This document shows positions 1-7,705 of a stretch of DNA of 10,176 bases, piece by piece. The stretch is taken from the NCBI GenBank assembly GCA_002168015.1, contig NHCX01000078.1:4965-15140 (forward strand), given 5' to 3'. Made by a program: the position numbers and the translations under genes. The notes under the pieces are model-generated. The model was not told the DNA's origin, did not search any database, and saw nothing but the letters and a program-made list of their open reading frames with translations. Each line of letters starts with the position of its first letter. Positions within the stretch are counted from its first letter, which is position 1. The DNA is from Verrucomicrobia bacterium TMED44. Its GTDB lineage: Bacteria > Verrucomicrobiota > Verrucomicrobiia > Opitutales > Seribacteraceae.

Positions 1-8
1 TTAGTTGA

Positions 9-2234
9 TTAAATAAGAGTCATCAACACTTTGTTGAAGGTCGTACTTGGACGCATGGCGGCGGAGGCTTTTTCTTCACTTGGTAGAAAATAACCATCCA
101 ATTCCATGGGCTTTCCCTGGGACTCGAGTAATTCCAGAACGATCTTTTCTTCCTGCGAACGAAGAGTCTGGGCAAATCCTGAAAATTGGGATTGAAGAAC
201 TATGTCTTCACCTTGTTCTGCAAGAGCTTCGGCCCAAAAGAGAGTGAGATAAAAATGACTACCCCGATTGTCGATTTCGTTCACTTTTCGGGATGGTGAT
301 TTGTTCTCATCCAAAAATCTGCCAATCGCAGAGTTGAGCGTGTCTGCCAAGGTTTGGGCTTTAGCATTACCAGTTTTATTAGCAAGATGTTCCAAAGACA
401 CCGCAATCGCCAAAAATTCTCCGAGGGAATCCCATCGTAAATGTCCTTCTTCGACAAATTGTTGAACATGTTTGGGGGCCGAGCCACCAGCTCCGGTTTC
501 AAAAAGCCCACCACCTGCAAGTAAGGGAACGATTGAAAGCATTTTGGCACTTGTGCCAAGCTCGAGGATGGGGAACAGGTCGGTAAGGTAGTCCCGCAAA
601 ACATTACCCGTGGCGGAGATGGTATCGAGTCCATCTTTACACCGTTGGCAGGTGACTCGGGTCGCCTCAATGGGGGCGAGGGTTTGAATATCCAATCCAT
701 CAGTATCTAAAGTGGTCAACTTGGCATCAACATACTTGATCAGGTTGGCATCGTGTGCCCGATTTTCATCAAGCCAAAAGATAACGGTACTTCCGCTTAG
801 ACGGGCCCTGTTTACGGCCAATTTCACCCAGTCAATAATAGATACCTTTTTGGTCTGGCACATCCGCCAGATATCACCGGCTTCCACATCATGGGAAAGG
901 AGGGCATGGCCAGATGGATCGACCACCCTGACGGTTCCTGCATTTTCAATTTCGAAAGTTTTGTCATGCGATCCATACTCCTCGGCCTTTTTGGCCATCA
1001 GTCCCACATTGGCAACATTGCCCATGGTGGTTACATCGAAAGCACCGTTTTCCTTGCAAAAATCAATGGTTGCCTGGTAGACGCCTGCGTAGTTGCGGTC
1101 AGGGATGACCGCTTTGGTATCTTTAGGGTTCCCGTCGGGTCCCCACATCTGACCGGATGTGCGGATCATGGCGGGCATGGAAGCATCAATGATTACATCA
1201 CTGGGAACATGCAAGTTGGTGATTCCCTTGTCGGAGTTGACCATGGCCAAGGATGGGCGTGTAGCGACGATTTGTGCAAGGCTTGCATTTACAGCTGTCT
1301 GCTTCTGAGGATCCAAGGTATCGATTACCCGGTAGAAATCAGAGAGCCCATTATTGGGATTGAAACCTGCCTCTTGTAAGGCTTCTCCATGATCGTCGAG
1401 TAAGTCTCCGAGGTAAGCTTCCACGCAATGTCCAAAGATGATGGGGTCGGAAACTTTCATCATGGTGGCTTTCATGTGCAGGGAAAAGAGAACATCCTGA
1501 TTCAATGCATCCTCAAGTTGCTCTGAGAGGAAGGTCTGGAGAGCAGATCGACTCATGACCGAGGCGTCGATCACTTCCCCTTGTAGTAAAGCCAAATTTT
1601 CTTTTAGCACGGTTTTATTTCCGGATTTATCGGTAAATTCTATGGATACGGACTGTTCTCGTTCAATGATTACTGACTGTTCACTACCGTAAAAATCTCC
1701 TGATTGCATATTCGCAACATGGGACTTGGATTCACTCTTCCAGGCACCCATCGAGTGGGGGTTTTTCTGGGCATATTCCTTAACCGGTTTAGCGACCCGT
1801 CGGTCCGAGTTTCCCTCGCGCAAGACGGGATTGACTGCTGAACCCAGAACTTTAGCGTAGGAATTACGGACAATTTTTTCTTCTTCACTTTGTGGGTCAG
1901 AAGGGAAATCAGGGATCGAGAATCCCTTGCTTTGAAGTTCTTTGATTGCATCCTGTAATTGGGGAATGGATGCACTAATATTGGGAAGTTTAACGATATT
2001 GGCCTCGGGTTGGGTGGCCAGTTTCCCCAACTCTGCCAGGGCATCCGTTACTTGCTGCTCTGGTGCTAGATAGTCGGGGAAGTGGGCGAGTATTCGGGCT
2101 GCCAGGGAAATATCCTTGAGCTCATACTCAATACCTGAACTGGCACTGAATGCCCTTAAAATAGGCAATAACGAATAGGTGGCAAGGGCGGGGGCCTCGT
2201 CGGTTTTGGTGTAGGCAATGGTTGAAGTAGGCAT
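9..2234 (-). CDS. icd: Monomeric NADP-dependent isocitrate dehydrogenase
   Basis: Cytoplasmic TCA-cycle enzyme that oxidatively decarboxylates isocitrate to 2-oxoglutarate with NADP+ and Mg2+/Mn2+, supplying NADPH. I start it at the ATG at 2232-2234, giving 741 residues beginning [15 protein letters not shown]. The frame stays open 28 codons further upstream, but that stretch looks like untranslated leader and is not family-like. From this start the active-site residues fall, without gaps, at the positions I remember for the Azotobacter vinelandii enzyme: S132, N135, R139, R145, K255, D350, Y420, R547 and D548 for isocitrate and metal, and H589, R600 and R649 for NADP. The motifs [26 protein letters not shown] and [17 protein letters not shown] are typical of the monomeric type, which is unrelated in length to the roughly 45-kDa dimeric enzyme. 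Length matches the family and no break is seen. No Shine-Dalgarno motif precedes the ATG. Family assignment is very secure; residue roles are recalled, not computed. Confidence 0.97.
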   Translation of the reverse strand: MPTSTIAYTKTDEAPALATYSLLPILRAFSASSGIEYELKDISLAARILAHFPDYLAPEQQVTDALAELGKLATQPEANIVKLPNISASIPQLQDAIKELQSKGFSIPDFPSDPQSEEEKIVRNSYAKVLGSAVNPVLREGNSDRRVAKPVKEYAQKNPHSMGAWKSESKSHVANMQSGDFYGSEQSVIIEREQSVSIEFTDKSGNKTVLKENLALLQGEVIDASVMSRSALQTFLSEQLEDALNQDVLFSLHMKATMMKVSDPIIFGHCVEAYLGDLLDDHGEALQEAGFNPNNGLSDFYRVIDTLDPQKQTAVNASLAQIVATRPSLAMVNSDKGITNLHVPSDVIIDASMPAMIRTSGQMWGPDGNPKDTKAVIPDRNYAGVYQATIDFCKENGAFDVTTMGNVANVGLMAKKAEEYGSHDKTFEIENAGTVRVVDPSGHALLSHDVEAGDIWRMCQTKKVSIIDWVKLAVNRARLSGSTVIFWLDENRAHDANLIKYVDAKLTTLDTDGLDIQTLAPIEATRVTCQRCKDGLDTISATGNVLRDYLTDLFPILELGTSAKMLSIVPLLAGGGLFETGAGGSAPKHVQQFVEEGHLRWDSLGEFLAIAVSLEHLANKTGNAKAQTLADTLNSAIGRFLDENKSPSRKVNEIDNRGSHFYLTLFWAEALAEQGEDIVLQSQFSGFAQTLRSQEEKIVLELLESQGKPMELDGYFLPSEEKASAAMRPSTTFNKVLMTLI

Positions 2235-2256
2235 AAATAAATAGTGTGAATATAGA

Positions 2257-2285
2257 GATATAGGGGGTTGATTACTTATCTGCAA
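2257..2285 (-). promoter_or_regulatory. Candidate promoter of icd
   Basis: On the minus strand TTGCAG (2285-2280) is followed after 17 bases by TATATC (2262-2257), a weak match to the -35/-10 consensus. It would put the transcript start about 15 bases before the ATG at 2234 and inside the 28-codon upstream extension, which supports the shorter reading frame. Matches are only 3 of 6 and 4 of 6, so this is tentative, and the promoter code of this organism is unknown. Confidence 0.25.
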
Positions 2286-2394
2286 TCCTGTTCCCCTCCA
2301 TACCGATAGGCTTTGCAAAAGAATACCAAAGGAAACAAAATTTCTCCTTGCTCAACTTCCTGTAAAATCATCTCCTTTTCAAAAACTTATTCTT

Positions 2395-3909
2395 ATGGAA
2401 GTTATCGCCACAGCCCAATCCTCCGATTATTTTCCCATATGGGTCTTGTTTCTGTCGGTTGCCTGGGTGGTTGTCTCGATTGCCAGATTTAAACTTCATC
2501 CCTTTCTCGCGATGATGAGTGGAGCCATCCTGGTCGGACTCTTATCGGGGCCATTACCGGAACCTACAGTGGATAACAAAGGTTTGTTTCATAACCGGGT
2601 AGATTTAGAAGAAACCACCGCTCCTTATTCAAATTTCTCCTTGGCTGTGAAGTGGAGCCTTCTTGGTTTTGGCAACACGGCTGGTGGTATCGGTTTGATT
2701 ATTGCCCTGGCTGCAATTGTGGGAACCTGTATGATGAAAAGCGGGGCAGCGGAACGCATTGTCCGACATCTTCTTTCCATCTTTGGTGAAAAACGGGCTG
2801 GTCTGGTCCTTTTACTCAGCGGATTTTTACTTTCGATTCCTGTCTTTTTTGATACCGTTTTCTTTTTACTAATCCCCTTGGCACGAGCCATGGCTATCAG
2901 GGCAGGTGCCCGCTATTTGTATTTTGTCATGGCTATGGCTGGAGCTGGTGCCATCACCCACTCGATGGTTCCTCCCACCCCGGGACCTTTAATGATTGCA
3001 GAATTTTTAAAGATCGAACTCGGGTACGCACTGATGGCAGGTTTGCTTGCCAGTCTGCCTCTGGCCGCCCTGGTGTTATGGATGGCCGGTTGGTTTGAAA
3101 AAAAATATTCTTTTCCCATGCGTGAAGTCGCAGGTATAGGCAATAAGGACTTGGAAGATACTTTGGCTAAAGATAGTAATGAATTACCCCCGCTCTTCCT
3201 CTCCTATCTGCCGATTCTTTTGCCAGTTGTTTTAATTTCATGCATCTCACTCCTCAAAGTTTTGGGAGGGCAAGGAGTGGAACTAGGATCTTTGTCTCCA
3301 GAGATGGATAATGTCAATTTTCGTATTCTTTCATTCTTCGGAGAGCCCAATATCGCGATGTCTCTGGCGGCCTTGGTTTCGATTTCTCTTTTAATCAGGC
3401 AGGAGCGGCCGGTTGGGTCGGAAGAAAAGCTTCCCTTGAGTAGAATTCTCGAAGCCCCCCTTATCACAGCGGGTTCAATCATTTTAATCACCGGGGCAGG
3501 CGGAGCTTACGGCGGTATGATCCGCCTCAGTGGAGTGGGGGAAGTGATCGCCCATTATGCAGTGCAATTGGATTTTTCATATGTCTTACTTGCCTGGGGA
3601 ATCACCGCCTTTGTACGTATCGCCCAAGGGTCAGCCACCGTTGCCATGATCACCGGAGCCGGTTTAATGGCTTCGATCTTAGGCGATGGAAGTTCCTTGC
3701 CTTACCATCCGGTCTATATCTTTCTTGCGATTGGTTTTGGTTCAATCACGCTATCTTGGATGAATGACAGTGGATTCTGGGTAGTTCAAAAATTAAGTGG
3801 GTTCACCGAAAAAGAAATGTTGAGAACATGGTCGGTTTTATTGACCGCAATCTCACTGGCAGGGGTAGTTTTAAGTTTTTTCGGTTCGAGCCTGTTTCCC
3901 TTCCGCTAG
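2395..3909 (+). CDS. GntP-family permease (gluconate/organic acid transporter)
   Basis: Inner-membrane secondary transporter of the gluconate:H+ symporter (GntP) family, 504 residues, with 12 or more hydrophobic segments. Family hallmarks in order: GFGNTAGGIG (91-100), the segment SIPVFFDTVFFLLIPLA (147-163), HSMVPPTPGP (189-198), GAGGAYGGMI (367-376), RIAQGSATVAMIT (408-420) and SWMNDSGFW (454-462). E. coli GntP/GntT carry comparable HS-VPP-PGP and GSATVA motifs. A hydrophilic loop of about 30 residues (55-85) separates the second and third hydrophobic segments, longer than I would expect in the E. coli members. Substrate is not readable from the sequence: gluconate, another sugar acid, glycerate and similar compounds are all known for the family, and no catabolic gene or GntR-type regulator lies beside it. 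It is divergent from icd and convergent with the lipoprotein gene at 3949. The ATG at 2395 begins the family-like sequence but has no Shine-Dalgarno. Family is secure; specificity is unknown. Confidence 0.93.
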   Translation: MEVIATAQSSDYFPIWVLFLSVAWVVVSIARFKLHPFLAMMSGAILVGLLSGPLPEPTVDNKGLFHNRVDLEETTAPYSNFSLAVKWSLLGFGNTAGGIGLIIALAAIVGTCMMKSGAAERIVRHLLSIFGEKRAGLVLLLSGFLLSIPVFFDTVFFLLIPLARAMAIRAGARYLYFVMAMAGAGAITHSMVPPTPGPLMIAEFLKIELGYALMAGLLASLPLAALVLWMAGWFEKKYSFPMREVAGIGNKDLEDTLAKDSNELPPLFLSYLPILLPVVLISCISLLKVLGGQGVELGSLSPEMDNVNFRILSFFGEPNIAMSLAALVSISLLIRQERPVGSEEKLPLSRILEAPLITAGSIILITGAGGAYGGMIRLSGVGEVIAHYAVQLDFSYVLLAWGITAFVRIAQGSATVAMITGAGLMASILGDGSSLPYHPVYIFLAIGFGSITLSWMNDSGFWVVQKLSGFTEKEMLRTWSVLLTAISLAGVVLSFFGSSLFPFR

Positions 3910-3948
3910 GGATCTACGAGGCTTTTTCATTCCTTTTTTTATCGCGGA

Positions 3949-4977
3949 TTATTGTTCTATTTTTTGAACAGGTGCAGTGACTTCCTCGGTGGGGCGCATT
4001 GGCTTCCCCCTATCAAATTCTGATTGGGAAGCGAGGTAACCGTTATCATCCCAATTGAAAGTTTTCCCATGAAGTTGCCCATCCAGAAAATTTGCAGAGT
4101 ATGACTTGTAACCATTATCCTGCCACCAGGTCTCCTTTCCATGCTTTTGACCCGCCTTGTATTGAATGGATTGTGACTGTGTACCATTTGAATGATACTT
4201 GGAGAACTCCCCATCTAAGAGACCTTCTTTGTATATTCTGACAGTATCTAGATGTCCCTCCTGAGCATGAATTTTGACCTCCCCATCCAAGTAAACACCA
4301 GTAGTTAGGCAAAAGGTAATCCCGTCAGAATTAACGGTGGCCCATTCCTTCCATTCTTCCTGTGTCCCAATAAAAACCGCAGATGTTTCCAATTCCGGAA
4401 GAATCACTTTCATTTGTGCCGTCAGTTCTTTTCCGGGGTTGTCTAAGATAGTATTCAGGTCAATTTCTTGATAATTATAACCCCATCCCTGACTCACCTT
4501 GGTGAGATTTCCATCCTTTTTCCACCCAAAAGCCCGGCCTTCACGAAACCCATCCTTGTAGGTCGCGTAGTGTAAAATCTCTCCCGAAAGATAGTGTTGG
4601 AATACTTTTCCTGAGTAGGGCGAGTTATCTCCTTTGAATCTTAGCCTGCCTTTGCTTACGGGTACCATCCCGGTATCATTCTGATCCCGTTTTACCTCAT
4701 ATTCAGGTCCGGCACCCGGTGGAGGAACTACGGGGAGTTCTACATTTTCAAAGACTTCAATGAAATCGTTTTGGTAGGCAAACACATTTCCGACCCATCC
4801 TTGTGAAGATATGAGCTTGATGGGAAGTTTTGGAGCATCGGGAGAAGTAAGCCTAGAAATAGGTTTGGTGGATTCATCCGCCGACTCGGCTTCTTGAGAC
4901 ATTTTATTGTCGGATGAATCACCACAGGAAATGAGCAGCAGCAATGAAAGGAGGCAAGGGACAAATAAGGGTTTCAT
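3949..4977 (-). CDS. YwqK/MORN-like repeat lipoprotein (342 aa)
   Basis: Predicted exported lipoprotein. Residues 1-18 are a type II signal peptide (MKPLF, a leucine-rich core, then LLISC with C18 as lipidated cysteine); Gly follows the cysteine rather than Asp, which favours the outer membrane. An acidic/serine linker and a proline-rich stretch (82-89) follow. Repeats of the YwqK type (aromatic, then NG or DG, short beta-strands, then K.G/D.G) occur as a degenerate group at about 110-157 and a regular group at about 226-325. In the second group YHSNG (261), WQDNG (285) and WDDNG (309) are exactly 24 residues apart, as are KAG, LDG and DRG. Residues about 163-225 form a non-repeat insert between the two groups. 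Databases often label such proteins 'YwqK family antitoxin'; a lipobox and the absence of a toxin partner argue against that here. Cellular role is unknown; the repeat fold suggests an elongated beta surface for binding. The gap to the convergent permease gene is 39 bp. Confidence 0.85.
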   Translation of the reverse strand: MKPLFVPCLLSLLLLISCGDSSDNKMSQEAESADESTKPISRLTSPDAPKLPIKLISSQGWVGNVFAYQNDFIEVFENVELPVVPPPGAGPEYEVKRDQNDTGMVPVSKGRLRFKGDNSPYSGKVFQHYLSGEILHYATYKDGFREGRAFGWKKDGNLTKVSQGWGYNYQEIDLNTILDNPGKELTAQMKVILPELETSAVFIGTQEEWKEWATVNSDGITFCLTTGVYLDGEVKIHAQEGHLDTVRIYKEGLLDGEFSKYHSNGTQSQSIQYKAGQKHGKETWWQDNGYKSYSANFLDGQLHGKTFNWDDNGYLASQSEFDRGKPMRPTEEVTAPVQKIEQ

Positions 4978-5060
4978 AGGTCAAGATAGATGGAAAATTG
5001 GAAAAACTTCAAGTCATCAATCGATGATAGTAAGATATCATAATTAAAATTCCGATCATT

Positions 5061-5088
5061 TTGACCATTGCAAAAGCGAACATAAATC
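5061..5088 (+). promoter_or_regulatory. Candidate promoter of tRNA-Thr
   Basis: TTGACC (5061-5066, 5 of 6 matches to TTGACA) is followed after 16 bases by TAAATC (5083-5088), a poor -10. It lies 22 bp before the first tRNA base, a reasonable distance for a tRNA promoter. The surrounding DNA is AT-rich, so chance matches are likely. Confidence 0.25.
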
Positions 5089-5109
5089 AATAAATCTGCA
5101 TTAAATTAG

Positions 5110-5185
5110 GCCGACGTAGCTCAGTTGGTAGAGCATCTCATTCGTAATGAGGGGGTCACCGGTTCGAATCCGGTCGTCGGCTCCA
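5110..5185 (+). tRNA. tRNA-Thr (anticodon CGT)
   Basis: Complete 76-base cloverleaf read by eye. The acceptor stem GCCGACG (5110-5116) pairs perfectly with CGTCGGC (5175-5181). The D arm is GCTC-AGTTGGTA-GAGC, the anticodon arm is TCTCA-TTCGTAA-TGAGG with anticodon CGT (reads ACG, threonine), the variable loop is short, and the T arm is ACCGG-TTCGAAT-CCGGT. The discriminator base is T and the CCA end is encoded (5183-5185). The anticodon loop TTCGTAA is the same as in E. coli tRNA-Thr(CGU). It stands alone, flanked by two minus-strand genes. No copy of its 3' end was seen elsewhere in the window, so there is no sign of use as an integration site here. Confidence 0.97.
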
Positions 5186-5268
5186 ATTTGGGGAAGCTGA
5201 ATGCTTGATGGATACTGAGGTTTATGAGAAATGCTCGCGGTTAGTATGTTTGGGGTGATCTAAAAGGA

Positions 5269-5478
5269 CTACTTTTTTCTGATCCAGCCGATAAAGAGAT
5301 TTACAATAGCACCCATTGCACATCCCAAAAGATAGCCTCCGATTGCGAGGGTGGACAACAGACTTATTCCGTTTTGCCAATCGATCTTGAAGGCTTCAAC
5401 TATTTTGGGAAGGTTTCCGACAATGCAGAGAATGGCAAGGGTGCCTGCAATCATGTGCATTCTGCGCAGATTGTTCAT
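5269..5478 (-). CDS. Small two-helix membrane protein (69 aa), function unknown
   Basis: Short hydrophobic protein. The ATG at 5476-5478 is preferred (MNNLRRMHMIAG); a TTG codon directly before it at 5479-5481 would add one residue and is unlikely to be the start. Two membrane segments are visible, about residues 8-25 (around AGTLAILCIVG) and about 38-66 (around LSTLAIGGYLLGCAMGAIV). Positive charges lie at the N-terminus (LRR) and the C-terminus (RKK), so both ends should face the cytoplasm, forming a hairpin. I recognise no family. It has no close co-directional neighbour: the 503-residue lipoprotein gene lies upstream on the same strand 120 bp away, so weak co-transcription is possible. 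Reality is supported by the coherent membrane topology and the charged ends, but a 69-codon frame could still be fortuitous. Confidence 0.6.
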   Translation of the reverse strand: MNNLRRMHMIAGTLAILCIVGNLPKIVEAFKIDWQNGISLLSTLAIGGYLLGCAMGAIVNLFIGWIRKK

Positions 5479-5576
5479 CAAATAAGAACATTTTCTTTTT
5501 CAACACTAAGCAAGCCTAGGATAGGACACTGTAAATTCATCTTTAATTGGATGTAACTGATAAAGTTTGAGAGGTA

Positions 5577-5600
5577 GAAAAAAGTTTTCCCTGGAAATTT
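5577..5600 (-). terminator. Weak candidate terminator after the 503-aa lipoprotein gene
   Basis: On the minus strand, at the stop codon, TTTC-CAGG-GAAA forms a 4-bp stem with a tetraloop, followed closely by AC and a run of six T. The stem is short and has no G+C-rich base, so it may terminate inefficiently or be fortuitous. Confidence 0.25.
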
Positions 5601-7110
5601 ACCTTAAAACTCTTTTGCCGTTTTTATAAATAGCTCGCGAAGATTCTGATCCATCTGTCTTGTAAAAAACTTTAACACCATCCCCATTTTTATCCACTCT
5701 ACTTACCGGGCAAATTTCACCATTTGGTTTCCTTATTTGTGTTGAAACAAGCCTACCTTCTTTATGAAATTCTTCTACCAATATCTGTCCATTTTCATGC
5801 CATAACCTGGAAGCACCGTCGCGTATGCCGTTTTTATGATTTGATTCCGAGCGTTTCTTTCCATTTTTATACCATCTGGAAGCAGTGCCGTTGATTTGGT
5901 TTTGAGAGTAGTATTTCTCTGCCATTTTCTGCCCGTTTTCGTACCATTCGGTGTATTGTCCATTCTTTTTTTGGTTCTTCCAATTGGATTCAGCCTGCTT
6001 TTGTCCATTTTTATACCAACTCGAGGCTGAGCCATGCTTATTACCGCCGCTGTAACTGCGTAGCTTTTTTTTCACCCCATTTTCGTGATATTCACACAAC
6101 ATACCGTTACCTTGATTTATATTTGTAATGCTGCATCTTTCCCCATTTGGCTTCCAGGAAATGGCAGAGATGACTTGGCCGTACTTAATATTTCGCTCTA
6201 TCCTTCTCTGACCATTTTCGTAATACGCCGGTGAAGGCATTTGAGGAGTGGCCTGAAATTTATTTGGATGTCGTCTACCTGAAGGGGGTTGAAACCCGGC
6301 TCCTCCAGGAAAAGGTATCCTGTTCATCTCCGTTCCATCCTGATTATAATTTACTATGATCCCTTCTCCTTCATCAATAAATGTAATGGGACATTTCGTG
6401 GCATTAGGTTTCCACACCACGGCAGACTCCATTCTGCCCTTGATATAATACGCTTGATACCTTGTTTGCCCATTCTTGTACCACTCAGTACGAGCTCCAT
6501 TTTTCAGGCTATTGATAAAAAAAGTTTCCTCTTTCTTTTGTCCGTCCTCATACCAAAAAGTTTGAAGACCGTTCATTTCGCCGTTTCTCCAATTCACCTC
6601 GGCCTTCCTTTTGCCATTTTCGTGCCATACGGTCCACAATCCATGGTGCTTTGCGTTTAGGGAGCTCGTTTTCCCTGCAAGATTACCATTCCTGTGCCAT
6701 TTTACAGTGAGAATCTTGGCTCCCTCGTGAATCTCATCCATCTGCTTCTGTCCGTTCTCGTACCACTCAATCAATCTGTCCGGACTCCCATGGTTAATTT
6801 GCATTAAAGTCTTAACTTGACCATTAGGATGCATTCGCCTCGACCAACCCGTGTAGGGAATCTTTTCTTTGGCGGAACGAAGAATGATGTTATTCTTGTC
6901 GCCGATATTTTTGAGTTTATCGACGATGATTGCTTCTTCGATGACCCTGGCAAGAGTTTTGGGGTCATCCAAATCAAAGGAATTTGGAGATTTTTCAAGT
7001 TCATGCTTTTTATCAGAGACCGTACCAATATCCTGACCATCTTGGGTTTCTCCTCCGCAGCCAACCAAGGTCAGTAGGCCAATAACCAAAGCGAATGGAT
7101 TACATTTCAT
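5599..7110 (-). CDS. Large YwqK-repeat lipoprotein with three Cys-containing modules (503 aa)
   Basis: Predicted exported lipoprotein: residues 1-18 form a signal peptide ending LTLVGC, with C18 lipidated and Gly-Gly after it, favouring the outer membrane. Residues 19-85 are a non-repeat spacer. From about 86 the protein is a string of YwqK-type repeats with a 24-residue period. The aromatic-x-NG core recurs at 116 (WYENGQ), 138, 162, 186, 210 and again at 341, 365, 389, 413 and 437. A second module, G-[RQ]-x-x-S-x4-KPN-x3-C-[PS]-[IV]-[TS] followed by a G-x-G turn and Y-x-x-[DN]G, occurs at 225-261, 311-348 and 452-489 with cysteines C240, C326 and C467. A Pro/Gly-rich linker (about 264-294) separates the first and second halves. 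Such proteins are often auto-labelled YwqK 'antitoxin'; export makes that unlikely. Function is unknown; the shape implies a long beta-sheet for contact with protein or cell wall. The start is fixed by the signal peptide. GAGGA abuts the ATG with no spacing, too close for normal ribosome binding. Confidence 0.88.
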   Translation of the reverse strand: MKCNPFALVIGLLTLVGCGGETQDGQDIGTVSDKKHELEKSPNSFDLDDPKTLARVIEEAIIVDKLKNIGDKNNIILRSAKEKIPYTGWSRRMHPNGQVKTLMQINHGSPDRLIEWYENGQKQMDEIHEGAKILTVKWHRNGNLAGKTSSLNAKHHGLWTVWHENGKRKAEVNWRNGEMNGLQTFWYEDGQKKEETFFINSLKNGARTEWYKNGQTRYQAYYIKGRMESAVVWKPNATKCPITFIDEGEGIIVNYNQDGTEMNRIPFPGGAGFQPPSGRRHPNKFQATPQMPSPAYYENGQRRIERNIKYGQVISAISWKPNGERCSITNINQGNGMLCEYHENGVKKKLRSYSGGNKHGSASSWYKNGQKQAESNWKNQKKNGQYTEWYENGQKMAEKYYSQNQINGTASRWYKNGKKRSESNHKNGIRDGASRLWHENGQILVEEFHKEGRLVSTQIRKPNGEICPVSRVDKNGDGVKVFYKTDGSESSRAIYKNGKRVLR

Positions 7111-7114
7111 TCCT

Positions 7115-7126
7115 CAGCTGATCAGC
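7115..7126. repeat. Overlapping perfect palindromes in front of the 503-aa lipoprotein gene
   Basis: TCAGCTGA (7115-7122) and GCTGATCAGC (7117-7126) are both self-complementary and overlap, 5-16 bp upstream of the ATG at 7110. An odd-centred palindrome CTTGA-G-TCAAG follows at 7135-7145. They may be an operator or a small leader hairpin affecting translation, or chance; no regulator is known. Confidence 0.3.
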
Positions 7127-7188
7127 CCTTAAGTCTTGAGTCAAGCACGGGGTATATGAATGTTTCTAGGAATTAATGAAATCCCTAA

Positions 7189-7404
7189 CTCGTCGAAACG
7201 GCCGCTACCGGAGAGGTGGATGGTGATTTGGAACTACTGTTCCACATGCTGAAGAGCTTAGACTTCAGCCGCGAAGAAGGTGAGGTAAAAACCAAGGAGC
7301 GATTTTTTGTAAAGGTTGAATCAGGTGAAAGATTAGCAGTTAATCTAATTGTTGCCATCGTTTCTCCAACAAGTGATATCACAGTCCATAATGAGGCGGG
7401 CTAG
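7189..7404 (+). pseudogene. Unassigned open frame, possibly a gene remnant
   Basis: A 71-codon plus-strand stretch is open between stops, with a GTG at 7216 as its first usable start. The translation is charged (it includes LLFHMLKSLDF and ERFFVKVESGERLAVNLIVA) and ends VHNEAG. The opposite strand is open over 7185-7403 too, giving a serine-rich product ending VAAVSTS. No ribosome-binding site, ATG start or family is seen for either. The even amino-acid mix of the plus frame is the only hint of real coding ancestry. It may be a decayed fragment of a larger gene, or nothing. Confidence 0.15.
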
Positions 7405-7477
7405 TTTGCTATTGCTCTTTGCGTCCAAGGCATATCCATCGATAGCTACTTTACTGGTACAAACTAGGGCAGAGGTG

Positions 7478-7546
7478 CTCCTCATGGGTGTTGCTTATTA
7501 AGCTTGGTAAGAAAATGGTGAACTCCTGGGTGTGACTAATTAAGCT
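7478..7546. repeat. Imperfect direct repeat, two copies of about 25 bp
   Basis: CTCCTCATGGGTGTTGCTTA with TTAAGCT (7478-7504) and CTCCTGGGTGTGACTAATTA with AGCT (7523-7546) align with a three-base gap and three mismatches. The copies begin 45 bp apart, 160-230 bp upstream of the ATG at 7706. They could be paired binding sites or a local duplication; no protein is known to bind them. Confidence 0.4.
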
Positions 7547-7705
7547 CTTTTGTCATGCTCGGGTATAAACCTGTATGACTCATTTAGTCGTATTAAATAA
7601 TAATTTATTGATAAATTAGTTTTTATATTAAAAGATAAAACTAGCTTTATCAGGCAAATTACTTACAGATTTAATAATTATTTTAGAGAATATTGTGTTT
7701 TAAAA

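Larger units (their letters stand above)
7111..7705. other. Long intergenic region without a convincing gene
   Basis: About 600 bp separate the divergent genes starting at 7110 (-) and 7706 (+). The part at 7190-7405 is richer in G+C and open on both strands but matches nothing I recognise. The part at 7400-7560 holds an imperfect direct repeat. The part at 7580-7705 is very AT-rich and probably contains the promoter of the 7706 gene, though no clear -35/-10 pair with good spacing could be picked. No tRNA, known riboswitch or other structured RNA was recognised. Confidence 0.6.

Noticed and set aside
281..700. Open frame of 139 codons on the minus strand inside icd
   Set aside because: It overlaps the secure isocitrate dehydrogenase frame on the same strand, and its composition is typical of an out-of-frame translation.
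891..1379. Open frame of 162 codons on the plus strand inside icd
   Set aside because: It is antisense to icd over conserved active-site regions, with no family resemblance.
3910..3948. T-rich stretch between the convergent permease and lipoprotein genes as a terminator
   Set aside because: No stable stem precedes the T-run on either strand.
5110..5185. tRNA-Thr as an attachment site of an integrated element
   Set aside because: No integrase gene and no second copy of the tRNA 3' end was seen in the window.
5257..5284. Imperfect hairpin with GATC ends around AAAAG-GACTA-CTTTT
   Set aside because: The stem is weak and A/T-rich with mismatches, overlaps the stop of the small membrane protein, and has no T-run in a useful place for either strand.
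5772..6045. 72-bp periodicity that could suggest a CRISPR-like or satellite repeat
   Set aside because: The period equals 24 codons of the YwqK protein repeat; the DNA copies are diverged and fully explained by the coding sequence.
6289..6660. Open frame of 123 codons on the plus strand inside the 503-residue lipoprotein gene
   Set aside because: It is antisense to the YwqK repeats; the openness follows from the repeated codons of the real gene.
7391..7501. 36-codon ATG frame in the gene-free gap with a hydrophobic start
   Set aside because: Too short, no ribosome-binding site, no recognisable product, and it covers part of the direct repeat.
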